Shown: piece after piece, positions 53,475 through 64,000 of the stretch
How the letters are laid out: every line of letters begins with the position of its first letter
Numbering within the stretch: the stretch's first letter is position 1
Assembly: GCA_033439255.1 (NCBI GenBank)
Contig: CM065889.1
Span: 1 to 64,000, forward strand
Direction: 5' to 3'
Source: Hericium rajendrae
Taxonomy: Eukaryota; Basidiomycota; Agaricomycetes; Russulales; Hericiaceae
Length of the DNA stretch: 64,000 nucleotides
Made by a program: the position numbers and the translations under genes
The notes under the pieces: generated by a model
Told to the model about the DNA's origin: nothing
Seen by the model: only the letters and a program-made list of their open reading frames with translations
Database searches by the model: none

Positions 53475-55070
53475 TCATTCCGATCTGACAAACTCGTGCA
53501 AAACCGTCAGCAGCTCCTTCCTCCGCTCCTTCGTATCAAACACCTGCGCGTGATCCAGCTTCGGGAAGAACAGCACCTGCAGCTTATCCTCCTTCCACCG
53601 CAACGGCACCTCCGCCTCGCCCGTCAGATACCGCGCCACCGCGGGCGTATCGACGATCTGGTCCTCGCCCGCGAGCACAACCGCGACGCGCCGCCCCGCG
53701 AGGTCCTCGCGGAACAGGATGTTCTCGTGCCAGAAAAAGTGGCGCGAGAGCGCGCGCGCGATGTCCGCGTCGCGGCTCGCGAAGAACCACAGCTGCCACT
53801 GGTTCGCGAAGCGCGGCGCGCGGTAGACGAAGTTGTACGCGACGTTCGAGTGGTGCAGCAGGAACGGGATCGGGTCGACGAAGAGCGTGGCCGCGACGCG
53901 CGGCGCGAGCGCGGGCGACTGCAGCAGGTGGCCCGTCACCACCGTGCCGTAGGAGTGCGACGCGACGACGACGCGCGGGAGGCCGTGCGCGTCGAGGATG
54001 CGCGCGATGGCGGCGCACATGAGGTCTTTGGCGAGCGGGGGGGCGGTGATGCGCATGCTGACGGGCAGGATCTCGATGGCGAGGATGCCGACGTCGGGGT
54101 CTTGCTCGATGAGCTCGCGGAAGAAGGGGAGGTAGAGCCATAGGCCGATCTGTACCCGTCGTCAGAGAGGAATGCATGCGCACCCAATGGTATTAACTTA
54201 CTCCGATTCCGTGGATGAAGAGGATGGGGTGCTTGGTGGTGGAGCGGTGCGGCCGGTACCAGTAGGGAATCTGCGGATCCGCCGATTTATTGGAGAATAG
54301 CGCTAGCAAGGGCCGGGGAGGGAACACTGTAAACCACTTTGGGGTATCGAAGTGCCTAAAGTCGGTGAAATACAGCGAGATCGTCGTAATGGTATCGACG
54401 AGGCCGACGATCTGCACATGCCAGTCAGTTATGCACTACCTACACATGCTTCTTAGCGAAATTGCGCACCATGTACCAAACAAACGGTCTGTGGATGATG
54501 ACGACGGGATCCAGCGTGAGCCTCATGCATTGGAGGTCGGGATTGTGGCCCTTGGCTAAGGGATATCCGAGGAACTTGGTCATGATGCCCAGGTAATTTT
54601 CAAGCTCCTCTTCCCATTCCTCGGTAGCCTCGTTAATGTCGGTTGCAAAGAGGGCCCAGAGCAGCCAAGCTATGGCGTTGTCGCGTCTCACGCGCGAGGT
54701 GGACCGTGCCTTTGAAGGGAACCAATGGAGCGTCGATGCCGTGGTCATCGACACCGCGCACTTGTCGAACAATTCTTTCCGTTCCTCTTGAGACAGTGGC
54801 GGATGCTCGGCGGCCTGCCAAAAATATTAGCTCTAATTCGATGGGACAGAAGTAGCTACTCACTTTCTGCAGCCGAAGTCGCCTCGGAATGAAGATGCAA
54901 AGGTAGAAGAAGGCCTCTGTCGCGGCGTAAAGCCATAGATAGGGCAGAAAGAGCGCTGTTCTGGTGTATAAGCATGCTGCAAGATAGGCGATGCTCAGCG
55001 GCGCTATGAGACGGAAGCCGATGATGCAGAGCCGTATGAGGACGAGCTCCGTGAAACTCTTGCCCAACAT
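53475..55070 (-). CDS. Membrane-anchored alpha/beta hydrolase
   Basis: Several exons. The start MLGKSFTELVLIRLC opens with two to three hydrophobic segments (GFRLIAPLSIAYLAACLY, LFLPYLWLYAATEAFFYLCIF) that anchor the protein in a membrane. An extended middle part with many aromatic residues precedes the hydrolase fold. HPILFIHGIGIGLWLYLPF forms the oxyanion-loop region; the nucleophile is in VVVASHSYGTVVTG (SxSxG elbow), the acid probably in VVLAGEDQIVD, and the His in FFPKLDHAQVF. The triad is therefore present. The substrate is unknown; lipid or ester hydrolysis is plausible. An upstream in-frame ATG at 55109 is possible. Confidence 0.85.
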
Positions 55071-55620
55071 TGCAGTGGAGCTTCCTGATTTACAGCCAGG
55101 TGCTCGCAAGAAAAAAGATGATGAGGCGTCGTAGCAGGTTGTGTATGACTGTGTTCAAAGGGTGGACACTGGTGAATGGTGCATGTCAAGGACAGATTTT
55201 CAGTTGTCACGCTATTCTGGAGGACTGCATGCATCCTTTGGAGTTGCCTCGAACAGCCTTAGCGCCGAACGCACAGAGCGTGCAGAGTCCCCAGACACCC
55301 TTCTCCATATCCTTCCGAGTACTTTGTGTGATCGTCTTTCTGCGCCACGAGCTAAACCACCATTCATGCTGGAAAAATATTTATTCAAAATGTTTTACTT
55401 GGACTCTGATTTCTGATTTTCCTTTTTCTCGCGCGGAAGTTTGGCCCAAGAGGTCGAGGATGAGCACCGACCCGCAAGATATCTGTTGGGATCCGGGGTC
55501 CCGCGAGCCGGGAGCGCAAACTTCGAGCGACTCGAGTGTGTCCCCCAACCATCATCATCGTCCAGCCCCAGCCCCCATCCCGTCAACTTCTTCGGACATC
55601 GTTCGAGCAACACTTTGAAG
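55071..55620. promoter_or_regulatory. Divergent promoter region
   Basis: 550 bases separate the hydrolase start from the BuGZ-like start. Short frames only. The right part (55480-55620) is C-rich, possibly the leader of the zinc-finger gene. Confidence 0.4.
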
Positions 55621-57056
55621 ATGGCGAAAAAGAAGAGCAAGCAGGTTCGTGGCACGATACGGTCGTGGTAAAATGATATTGACCTCCAGCAGCTCTTGCG
55701 CCCTTGGTGCTGGTACTGTGAGCGGGAGTTTGAGGATGAAAAGGGTATGTTTTCCTTTAATCTATGAAATTCAACCGTATGTTGACGATGTATTATGAAG
55801 TTCTGATGCAGCACCAAAAGGCGAAGCACTTCAAGTGCAACATGTGTCCACGTCGCCTTAACACCGCTGGAGGTTTAGCCGTCCACATTCAACAAGTGCA
55901 TAAGCTCGAGCCTGAGAAGTATGTCTCCAAGTTTTACATTCTAACCACAATACTGACTTCTATCAAGTCTTCCGCGGATTGAGAATGCGCTTCCTGGTCG
56001 CGATGGTTATGAGGTGGAGATATTTGGCATGGAGGGGATCCCAGCCCCAGACGTGGCAGATTACAAACGTCGTAAGGAGATTGAACTAGGTCTCAGCGCA
56101 GGTTCCATCAGCCAACCCCAAGCGAAACGCCCCAAGATCGAGAACAGACCCCTATCTGAAGACGAACTCAAGGCGCAACTCGAGGCGCACAAGGCGCTTA
56201 TGGGAGCACACGAGCCAGCCGCCGCCCCCGCCGCTTCGGAGAGCCAGGGCGCCGTCTACGGTGCCGCCGCAACGACCTACGCCGCCCCGCCTACCCCCTC
56301 GCAGATGCCTCCTGGTCCCCCGGTGATGCCTCCAGGTGCGCCTCCATTCTTTCCAGGGATGCCTCCGCCGCCAGGCGCTTTCCCAGGACAGCCGCCGTTC
56401 CCACCCTTCCCCGGCATGCCAGGCATGCCACCCGGGTAAGCATGCTCAGCCGTAGACTGTCTTTTTGTGACTTACCGTCCTGCAGGCCGCCGCCTCCCGG
56501 CTTCCCGATGCCCGGGATGCCCGGTTTCCCTCCTCCACCTATGGGCATGTCGCCCCCAGGCGGGATGCCCTACCCTCCGCCGCCTGGCATGCGCGTTCCT
56601 CCCCCGGGCTACCCTCCTTTCCCCGTCGGCGTTGCATCGCCGTTCCCGCACGCTGCAACACCGCCGAACATCCCCGGCGCGACACCCAGGCCGCCCTCCG
56701 CCTCCCTCACGCCGAGACCGGTCCTGGCTGGCTCGCCCGCCCCTCCGTCATTGGCCCCGCCCCCGCTGACGTTGCCCAATCCCGTGCTGGCGCAGACGAA
56801 TCCCGACTTGAAGAAGAAGAGCGACCTGAAGTACCCAGATCCGAATTTCTCCCCAGTACGTACCTCCTTAATACTCACTGGGTATCGTAACTGATTCATG
56901 GTGCGGCAGGACGAGAAACGCGCGCACCATCCGAAATACTACTTCGCTAAGGGTCAGCTCGCATCTGCACCTGACTCCAAGACTGATGCTGCACAGGTCT
57001 CGACCGGCGAGGAGGCGAGGGGGAAGAAGCGGGCGCGCGCGGAGGACTTCCTGTAG
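55621..57056 (+). CDS. BuGZ/ZNF207-type zinc-finger protein
   Basis: The start MAKKKSKQ, joined across an intron to [18 protein letters not shown] and then [19 protein letters not shown], matches the highly conserved N-terminus of the ZNF207/BuGZ family (two C2H2 fingers, the first CxxC..HxxxxH, the second CxxC..HIQQVH). Next comes [17 protein letters not shown], also family-typical. A long proline- and methionine-rich low-complexity part follows ([18 protein letters not shown], repeated PPG and GMP), which in relatives supports phase separation. The C-terminus ends [27 protein letters not shown]. Introns occur at both zinc fingers, inside the proline region and before DEKRAHH. In animals the protein stabilises Bub3 and spindle assembly; I did not see a clear Bub3-binding GLEBS motif. 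A splicing role is an alternative. Confidence 0.85.
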
Positions 57057-58045
57057 CCGGCCTGCCGGGGCGGTGCCGAGGCCCACCAGTCCGTCCCTTC
57101 ATCGCATCTGTGTCGCCGTGCCCGTTCGCCGCTCATCGCTCGGTCTGCTCTATTCTATGTGTACAGAGGCACTTGGTACGGGCTCTCTTCCTTCTTCTGC
57201 TCCGTCGCCCCACGTTGCTTGCTACTCGCGCCTGTATATGGTACGGTCGGTGTTTTCTTCGTGATATGTTAGGCTACGTAATAAAGGTTCGTGCTGTTAC
57301 GATTGGTGCTTTGGCGGGGTGGTGCACGCGAGGACGTATGGAAGCTTGTTCAAGCACGCGAAACGGGGATGATGTGAAAATGTGTGTCAAAGTATTTCGT
57401 GGCCATAGACGGTCGATTGATTTTTCTCTACTTTCTTCGGTAGATAGCACAAGCCTCTACGGGGGCTCACCCTCGATGAAACCTCCCAGCAATCTGCCTG
57501 TCGGCGGGACATCCACGATTCATGCCGGTCAGCGGCGGGGGTGGGGTAATGACCTTCAAAGCTTTGGTAGGCATCTTCACATCATTGCACGTCGTGAATA
57601 TCGCATTCACTTGTGTTTGCGATATCACAAGTCAGAATTTTCTCTTCTATCGTATGCTTAATGTCGTCTGCTACATGTATACCTACATTCATACCGTCTT
57701 CCCTATCCTGTCGCTCGTGGCGATGATCCACTGTACCTCTCGAGGTCCGGGATCCTCACACGCTCGCAATCTAGAGATCGATCGATTTTATGCTAAGGCA
57801 AAAGGTGATTCGATGATTGGCTGAGAGGGCTACCAGTAAGATAGTGTGGAAATGCAAAACGAGCAGAAATTGGAGAGAAAGTGGGAATATTTGCTGATAC
57901 TCATGATCACGAGTGACGATGACGATGAGCGATTGCATAGCGCTTCGACGCGTTATCTGAGCCCGACGCGACGATGTCCGCACAAGAGACGCCATCCCAA
58001 TCACAGCAGGATCGCTCCTCCCCGACCAACCTGTAAACAACCCAG
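57057..58045. other. Spacer
   Basis: 3' flank of the BuGZ-like gene and promoter of the BTB gene. The longest frames (for example 57110-57661 plus) have no recognisable domain. No gene is called. Confidence 0.5.
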
Positions 58046-59173
58046 ATGGTGGGCACCGTAGAAACACCCGCCGCAGCCATACCGGCGCAAATAAACGGGC
58101 ACGTCGCAGTCCAGAAACACCCCCGCTTCTGGTTCGACGACGGCTCGCTGCTCGTCGTCGTCGGCACCACGGCCTGGCGGCTCCACGAGAGCTTCCTCGC
58201 GCTGCACTCGCCCAAGGTCAGGCAGTGGATCCTCGATGCAGACGACCCGTGGGCGCGCAGCGTCGCAAAGCAGACGGGGCTGCCCCTGTCCGTAGCCGTC
58301 CTCACACCGCCCAAAGAGGCCGGTATCGCCGCGGCAGACTTCGAGGTGTTCGTGCAGCACATGTACCACGATGCGTGAGCACCCTGCTGTTCGCGGTCCG
58401 ACTCACGCCCAATGTCCGCATCTAGCGCCATCGGACCCACGACGCCGTACCCGCAGCTCGCGCCCTTGCTCCGCGTCGCGTCGCCCAAGCAGCTCGACTG
58501 GTCCCCGATAGCTGCGCGCGCGCGAGAGCGCCTCGCACAGCTGTTCCCGGGCGGCTCTACGCCGTTCACGCATCTGCACGACCGCGCGCACCTCGAACAA
58601 GCGCTCGAGCTCGCGCTGCACTACCCCGTCGACCTAAAGGTACGTCTCTCACCTCGCCTCACCCCATGCAGTCGCCCGTACCTATTACCGCACACCGCGC
58701 AGACCAAAAAAGCACTCGTCTACAGCGTCGCAACCTCCACCAACTTCGACCCGCAAAACGCGCACAACCCCGAGCCCGCCGACCCCGACTCCACCCCGTC
58801 GACAGGCGCCGCGCGCCCGCACCCCGCGCTCTCCGCGCGCACGCTGCGCGTGTGCCACCGCGTGCTCGGCGCGCTCTGCGCGGACTTCACGCCGCTGCTG
58901 TTCACCGTCGGCGGCGCGCAGCACATGGCGTGCACGGACGCGCTCGCGGACCGCTGGATGGCGGACGTGATCGCGCCTGCGCTTGCGGACGGCGGGGTCG
59001 CAAGGCCGCTGGAGACGCTCGCGAGCGTCGCGGCGTGGGATTGGGCGGGCGCGGGGGTGTGTGCGGAGTGTGTGAAGGGGAAGCGGGCGGAGTGGGCGGA
59101 GGAGGCGGGGAAGATGTGGGAGAGCTTGGATGGGTGGGTCGAGGAGGCGGAGGAGGCGGAGGGGAAGGTGTGA
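58046..59173 (+). CDS. BTB/POZ-domain protein
   Basis: Three exons, 58046-58374, 58426-58639 and 58703-59173, give 337 residues in a continuous frame. The BTB fold begins at about residue 27: HPRFWFDDGSLLVVVGTTAWRLHESFLALHSPKVRQWI, then VLTPPKEAGIAAADFEVFVQHMY and helices to about 220. The C-terminal part has CHRVLGALCADFTPLLF and CAECVKGKRAEWAEEAGKMW, a pattern repeated in agaricomycete BTB families. BTB proteins often act as Cullin-3 adaptors or dimerise with transcription regulators. The partner is unknown. Confidence 0.82.
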
Positions 59174-59254
59174 GGTGCGGGCAGTAAATGACGTGAATGT
59201 ACAAGAAGGCAATGACGTATCGTAGTATAGAACTCCAAAAGCATAGCAACAACA

Positions 59255-60923
59255 CTAACAGTCCTCGTCCGAGTCGTGTTCGTGGTTATCCTCGTCGTCT
59301 TCCCCGCTATCCTCTGCCTTCCCTTTCTTCTTTCCCTTCTTTGGAGCAACCTTCTTTGAACTACCTTTCGCATGTTTCTTGACAGCTTCTTTAACCATCA
59401 ACTCCCCTTTTGTAATCGCAGCAGCCTGATCTGGCTCTGTCGAAAGTAGGTGCAGCGCCGCAACCTCCGCTTGCCAGACCGCGTTGCCGTCATGCGTGGG
59501 AGTCTCGAGTACGAGGGGTATATTCTGCGTGCGTGGGTCGGACAGGATGTGGGCAAATGTCTGTAGCGATAGAGTGCCACTGTGAATGCCTCAGCCAACT
59601 GACAGACATGGAAAGGCGTGGGGGAATGCACGTACAGCCCAATGTTTTCGTGCCGGTCCTTCTTCGAACCAAGGGCTGTCTTGGAGTCATTTAGGTGCAT
59701 GCCGCGCAGATACTTCAGACCGATAACCGATTCGAAGTCATCCACTGGTAATGTCGCAGGTCAATGTCTATGCAGAGGTAAAGCAGCGGACTTACTCGTC
59801 GAGCTAGTATGGACGCAGCGTCGGATTTGACAACTGAAGAAAAGAGAGTATATATCACTCACGCCCACCCTTCCTTAGTGCGGATGTCGTATCCCTTGCT
59901 CGCGTTTAGACCAAGAGACAAAAGATCGAAATAATAAGCTGCATACCGCGGCAAACATATGGCATGTGTCCAGACACACGCCCACCCTTGACTTGTCCTT
60001 CACCTTCTCGATGATGCCGGCCAAATCCTCAAACTTGCTACCTACGATGTTCCCAGCCCCGGCCTGCCTCGCTAGTTATGAAAGAAAGTTCAAATAACGA
60101 AGGCGCTTGCCATATTCTCAAGCACGATGACGACAGACTCCGTCTCCTCGTGTGCGCGATTGACGCACTCCGCGATGAAAGCAACCGACTCGGCAAGTGT
60201 ACACGAATCTACAGACGACCCTGGACTGTCCATTGTAAGACCAGCGCGCAAACAAAGCATAGACAGCCACACACTGAAAATTGTACAGCTTGAGGCCGAG
60301 CTGCTCGCACCGCTGCAGCTCGTCAAGAAAACAGCGATACGACTTCTCCCGCTTCTCGCTGGGCATATCATCAGCGACACCGCAGCCAGACACCGAGAAA
60401 GCCGCCTCACGCATCAGGATTCCCCAGGTTTATAAGATAGCTCCCATGCGGGAGTACATGGTCTGGCGCGTACCCAAACGCGTCCAGCCGCCTGCGAAAC
60501 GCAGTGACGGACTCCTCCGTCAAAGCAGGCCCGTCCCACTTGCGCTGCGACTTCAAGAACAGCGCGAACGCGCCCGCACTGCGTCGCGCCAGAGTTCAAT
60601 AACATGCGCGCAGAAAGAGAAGGCACAGCAGACCCCAGCTTCGCGGCGTTCACAACGGCATTCTGCACGCCGCCCGCGGCCGAGACGTGCGCGCCGATCT
60701 TCCACGGCGTCTGCACGCGCGCGGGGAAGTCCTCAGGGCGCGGCTCGGGCTCGGGCGCGTCGGCCTTCCTCGCCTTGCGCGCGCGGTTCACCTTGGGCGT
60801 CGGCGGGCCTGACGTGCGGGTGGTGGCAGATTTATCGCTGGGCTGCGGGCCCTTCGCGCGTTTTGACGTGGGCGTTGCGTCCGCGTCCAGCCCCGCCGTG
60901 GTGGCCGATCGCGTCAGGACCAT
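59255..60923 (-). CDS. AP endonuclease Apn1 (endonuclease IV family)
   Basis: Zinc-dependent endonuclease that cuts the DNA backbone at abasic sites in base-excision repair. The first exon starts [11 protein letters not shown] with a basic N-terminus ([17 protein letters not shown]) consistent with nuclear import. Endonuclease IV motifs appear in order: [52 protein letters not shown] joined to [27 protein letters not shown] and LVLETPTHD. These contain the expected His, Glu and Asp zinc ligands. A C-terminal tail of lysine-rich and acidic residues ([24 protein letters not shown]) follows, as in yeast Apn1. Introns are numerous; one after NPDA has a GTGAGG donor. Confidence 0.93.
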
Positions 60924-61808
60924 GGTTGCTGTGTGGATGCGTCCCACTGGAATTCTGATGCCGGGATGGGGTGCGGCGCGTGGCAGCCTGGCAAAGAGTC
61001 CTGAATGTGAACGCCACTTGACGGTCGCCGTGAGAACAGCGGAGAGGAGAGACAGGGTGAATGTGGGCGTGGTCAAGGAGGACGGTAGAAGAGGACAACG
61101 CGGCAACAAATTCGGTCAAGCCAACTTCCGGAAACCGAACATCAGCGCATCAAATGCAGACGTGGCTCTCATTGGTAGGGACGATCTGTACTACATGTAT
61201 CACCAGTCTAACATCCAATGCACGATCCGCTCTCAGTACAAGCCATTATGCAATGAAAGCAGTACTGTCGACGCTAGATTGCTGCAATGAGTACAAGGTA
61301 ACCGTGATGGTCCAGCTGACTTAGCATTGTCAGCCCGTGTTCTCCTAGTTTGATGTTCAACACTACGATGTTTTCCAGCGGTGAATGCACCATCCTCTGA
61401 TGCTTATTCTGGACGTGTAGAAGCTGATAACAGATGACTTTCCATGTAGCTAGGAATTTGTCCAGCGACAGTGACTCGGAAGCAGTTCAGCAAATCGACG
61501 TCGACATCGTCATGTACCCATTTCCACAGCCGATCAACCTCTCCCAGGCAATGCGTTGATTTGTTGTTCGGATCGTGCCCGCTCGGCCATCATCAAGACC
61601 CATCCAGAGCCATCATCGTATTTCTCATGGTTGACCCCCACCGATGCCAGGACTACATTGTTCTCGTTTTGTGTAACTTGGTAGCTGTACCTCTCTGCTC
61701 CCCCATCGCCCATCTGTTTCGGAGAGAGCATGGGGGTATATAAACGCAGAGACGGAGGGCGAAAAGAAAACAGCCACATTCACGATCTCGTTACGACTTA
61801 CGACTGAC
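60924..61808. other. Divergent spacer
   Basis: Promoters of APN1 and of the following coiled-coil gene. Open frames on the plus strand (60604-61290) are shadows of APN1. TATATAAA at 61737-61744 precedes the next gene by 64 bases. Confidence 0.5.
61737..61744 (+). promoter_or_regulatory. TATA box of the coiled-coil gene
   Basis: TATATAAA lies 64 bases before the ATG at 61809. Confidence 0.6.
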
Positions 61809-62927
61809 ATGCCTTCCGCTCCCAGCCCAGCGCAGGCGCCATCCCCAAGATGGTCTGGGCGTCGTCTGAGCCCCGGTGTCTTTGGCCCGGATGCTGTTCA
61901 GATGGCGCCAGCTCCGGATTCCGGTCACGACAACTACAACGCTGGCGGATACGCCAACAACGCGCAAGAGGCGCAAATATACCCGTTCTCCACAATTACA
62001 ACAAGCCAAACCTATTCGGATACACGGTATGCATTTTTCCTGCCTCTAGATTCCTGGACTGACGCAGGCTGCAGTACGCAACTTGATTATGGCCATCAGT
62101 ACTATCAGACATCAGGATTGTCGTCGAGTTCCTATGCCGCGAGCGGCCCATATACCCATTCCGAGTAGGTCCATAAATATCCCATGCAGAGTTTGACTCA
62201 CAGGTAGATTTATTCTCTAGACAAATAGAGAACCTTTCGAACTATCATACCGGAGCATACGAAGACTTTTCGCCGAGAAGCTCGCTCGGCGACATCACGA
62301 CTGCTTCACCACACAGTGTCTCCACGCTGCCTTCCGGGCGTCGTAAATCGCAACTCGACTCACCTAGTACTAGTGGGGCTCAACCCGCAGGCCGAACTCG
62401 GCGCGCTTCGTCGAAGATAGGCATCTCCGCCGCCTCTTCCTCGAAGCACAACCCGGAGAACGACTTCGAATCGTTCACGCCGGAGAATAGGGCAGAAATG
62501 AAGTCCATGTCCCGCACTATTCGCTTCCCGATCACGGGCGTCGGAAAGAAGCGCAAGGACCGCATGCTGTCGTCGTCATGGTCCGCGCCGTCGGCCAAAA
62601 TTGTTGGCGAGAGTAGGCAATTCTTTCACCATAACCCAATTTAAGGCTGACCGACTCGCAGCTCCCATACATAACGATGACACGAGGGAGATCGAATGGC
62701 TGAGAGGCGAGGTCGACCGACTCACTTCCGAAGCCGCACGCCAGAGAACGGCGTACGAAGAACAGCGTCAGCAGCAGATCGCATGCGTGGCCGAGCTTGA
62801 AGCAGCAACACTCCAGCATCTCGACCAGCAGCGTCTTCTGGCGGAGAAAGATGCGAGGATCAGGGAGCTGGAGATGCAAGTGCAGTACTGGCAGAGTCCA
62901 CACAGCTACGGCCAGAGCCACGCATAG
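61809..62927 (+). CDS. Unknown coiled-coil protein
   Basis: Not a family I recognise. The start MPSAPSPAQAPSPRWSGRR leads through a serine-, tyrosine- and glutamine-rich region. Introns with GTATGC, GTAGGT and later donors join TQLDYGHQYYQTSG and then EQIENLSNYHTGAYEDF in frame. A serine/proline-rich part (SPSTSGAQPAGRTRRAS) and a basic stretch (GVGKKRKDRM) precede an intron, then a C-terminal helix of about 70 residues (EIEWLRGEVDRLTSEAARQ, EKDARIRELEMQVQYW) with heptad leucines, a coiled coil. The layout (low-complexity, basic patch, coiled coil) resembles a bZIP-like regulator, but the basic patch is not a bZIP basic region and lies too far from the coil. Confidence 0.7.
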
Positions 62928-63004
62928 AATTCTGCGATAGTGGAGCGATATCACGTTAAATTGTACGGTTATATGGTCTATGTATGAACTGAACTGAACT
63001 TGTA

Positions 63005-63379
63005 TCAATGCGAGCACTCACACCCTCCATTCTCCGGGATCCGCGCACGGCAGCCCGCTATGCTTTGCAGCCTGATCATTCCAACTCCACGTTCGTGCTG
63101 AAGCCACGCTTGCGCTTCCTCCTCCGACAGCTCGTAGACCTCTTCGTAGAAGTCCATCTCTTGCTTTTGCCCGGCTAGCATGCAATCCATGAATGCCATG
63201 AGCCGGTCCCCGCGAGCCGTCGATTCATCCGCGTTTCGCGTCAACGCAGCATCGTATTCCGCGTGTGTCGGCTGGCCATTTCTACGAGCGTGTATGATTG
63301 CTTGCAGGTCATTCCATAGTCGCGGCATTTTGGAGCACGAAGGGAGTTGTGCTACGTACACGTTCAGCGAGCCAATCAT
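63005..63379 (-). CDS. Small unknown protein with cysteine tail
   Basis: One open frame of 124 codons from 63379, or 107 from the next ATG (63328, MPRLWNDLQ). The segment AIIHARRNGQPTHAEYDAAL is helical; EEVYELSEEEAQAWLQHER is acidic and helical. It ends ENGGCECSH. No known domain. It follows the coiled-coil gene in convergent orientation, 77 bases apart. The reading frame is only moderately convincing. Confidence 0.4.
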   Translation of the reverse strand: MIGSLNVYVAQLPSCSKMPRLWNDLQAIIHARRNGQPTHAEYDAALTRNADESTARGDRLMAFMDCMLAGQKQEMDFYEEVYELSEEEAQAWLQHERGVGMIRLQSIAGCRARIPENGGCECSH

Positions 63380-64000
63380 GCCCCACAGGATAGGGCACGA
63401 CCCTCATCGATCTGCTCTGATGCGCTTTCTGCAGAGAAACGAGGAGTCGTAAGAAGAATTATGCGTAAAATAAACCATACACGAACGAGGAGTTGCGATG
63501 GTAGAGCGGACCGCGCGAGGCTCCACAATAATACGACTCATCTGAGCTGTTGAAGTGCTGATACCTCTAGTACACGTATAGGACGCGACTTGAAAGGCCC
63601 GTATCTAAGTTCAGAAAATAAGCGGGTGAAAGAGTGGTTTCGCCTGGAGAGGTACCCACGAAAGACAAAAATTGACATCCACCCATGCCTCCCCGCAGGG
63701 GCTACTTATAAGCAGACTGGATCCAGCTGTGCTCAATCGCACCGCTCTTCTGCCCGAAGCATCCATCTAGAACACGCTCGTACCGGTGCACAATACAAGC
63801 CCTCAGGCTCATTTCAGTAACTTGTGAATGCATGCCCAGGAACTCTTTGTTTAGGCAACTCGAAGACCGATCGACTCCGATCTGAATAGGCCAATTATAC
63901 GGCAGTACTTGCTGTGCTTGCTGTGGCCAACACAGCGTACACTCACGCTGCTCATCAGCCCGAGATGGATATCTTGAAAATCTGAGGCTACGAGGACAAT
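63380..64000. other. Right end, possible promoter
   Basis: No gene is seen. TATAAG at 63707-63712, in a C-rich context, could be the core promoter of a plus-strand gene lying beyond the window, but this is weak. Confidence 0.3.

Noticed and set aside
53421-54143. 240-codon plus-strand frame rich in Arg and Glu
   Set aside because: Antisense to the alpha/beta hydrolase exon; composition follows its codon bias.
43287-60923. A functional gene cluster for DNA repair or mitochondria
   Set aside because: Genes of related themes are scattered, on both strands and separated by unrelated genes, so proximity alone is not evidence.
1-64000. tRNA genes, rRNA genes or CRISPR arrays
   Set aside because: I looked for T-loop and anticodon-arm patterns and for spaced repeats and saw none; a covariance-model scan was not possible here.

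Overview
The window looks like nuclear DNA of a filamentous basidiomycete, most likely an agaricomycete. Genes are split by many introns of about 48-65 bases with GT..AG ends. The families fit this group: single-gene F-box and BTB proteins, an animal-type (6-4) photolyase, a mitochondrial uS7, and a tyrosine-recombinase retrotransposon. Genes lie on both strands with no operons. I followed reading frames across introns by hand; where I give exon boundaries, they keep the frame.

Layout. Positions 1-11000 are gene-poor and repeat-rich: degenerate tandem repeats of about 305 bases, two decayed copies of one small gene, a charged low-complexity gene (7111-8202), a 15-base minisatellite, a 20-base minisatellite and a repeat of about 110 bases. 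From 11.1 kb the sequence becomes an ordinary gene region: a bHLH transcription factor, then a 4-kb stretch without a convincing gene. After that come the methylcrotonoyl-CoA carboxylase beta chain, a Bub2/Cdc16 TBC GTPase activator, an AP-4 epsilon-like adaptin, an unknown gene, mitochondrial uS7, a Yippee protein, the Fe-S assembly protein Isa2, a tandem pair of YCII genes, GAR formyltransferase, a carnitine acetyltransferase and the splicing factor Spp2.

At 37660-42849 lies an apparently intact DIRS-order (Ngaro-type) retrotransposon with split direct repeats A1-ORFs-B1-A2-B2. It carries gag, RT/RNase H and tyrosine recombinase genes and sits just upstream of SPP2. To its right are a Ggc1-type GTP/GDP mitochondrial carrier, an unknown gene, an OB-fold (shieldin-2-like) protein, a TLC-domain membrane protein, an F-box protein, a (6-4) photolyase/cryptochrome, a membrane-anchored alpha/beta hydrolase, a BuGZ/ZNF207-type zinc-finger protein, a BTB protein, the AP endonuclease Apn1, and two unknown small genes.

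Functional themes. Mitochondrial functions recur (MCC beta, uS7m, Isa2, Ggc1), as do DNA repair (photolyase, Apn1, perhaps the OB-fold protein) and mitotic checkpoint or splicing roles (Bub2, BuGZ, Spp2). I see no sign that these form a co-regulated cluster. The most unusual object is the retrotransposon.
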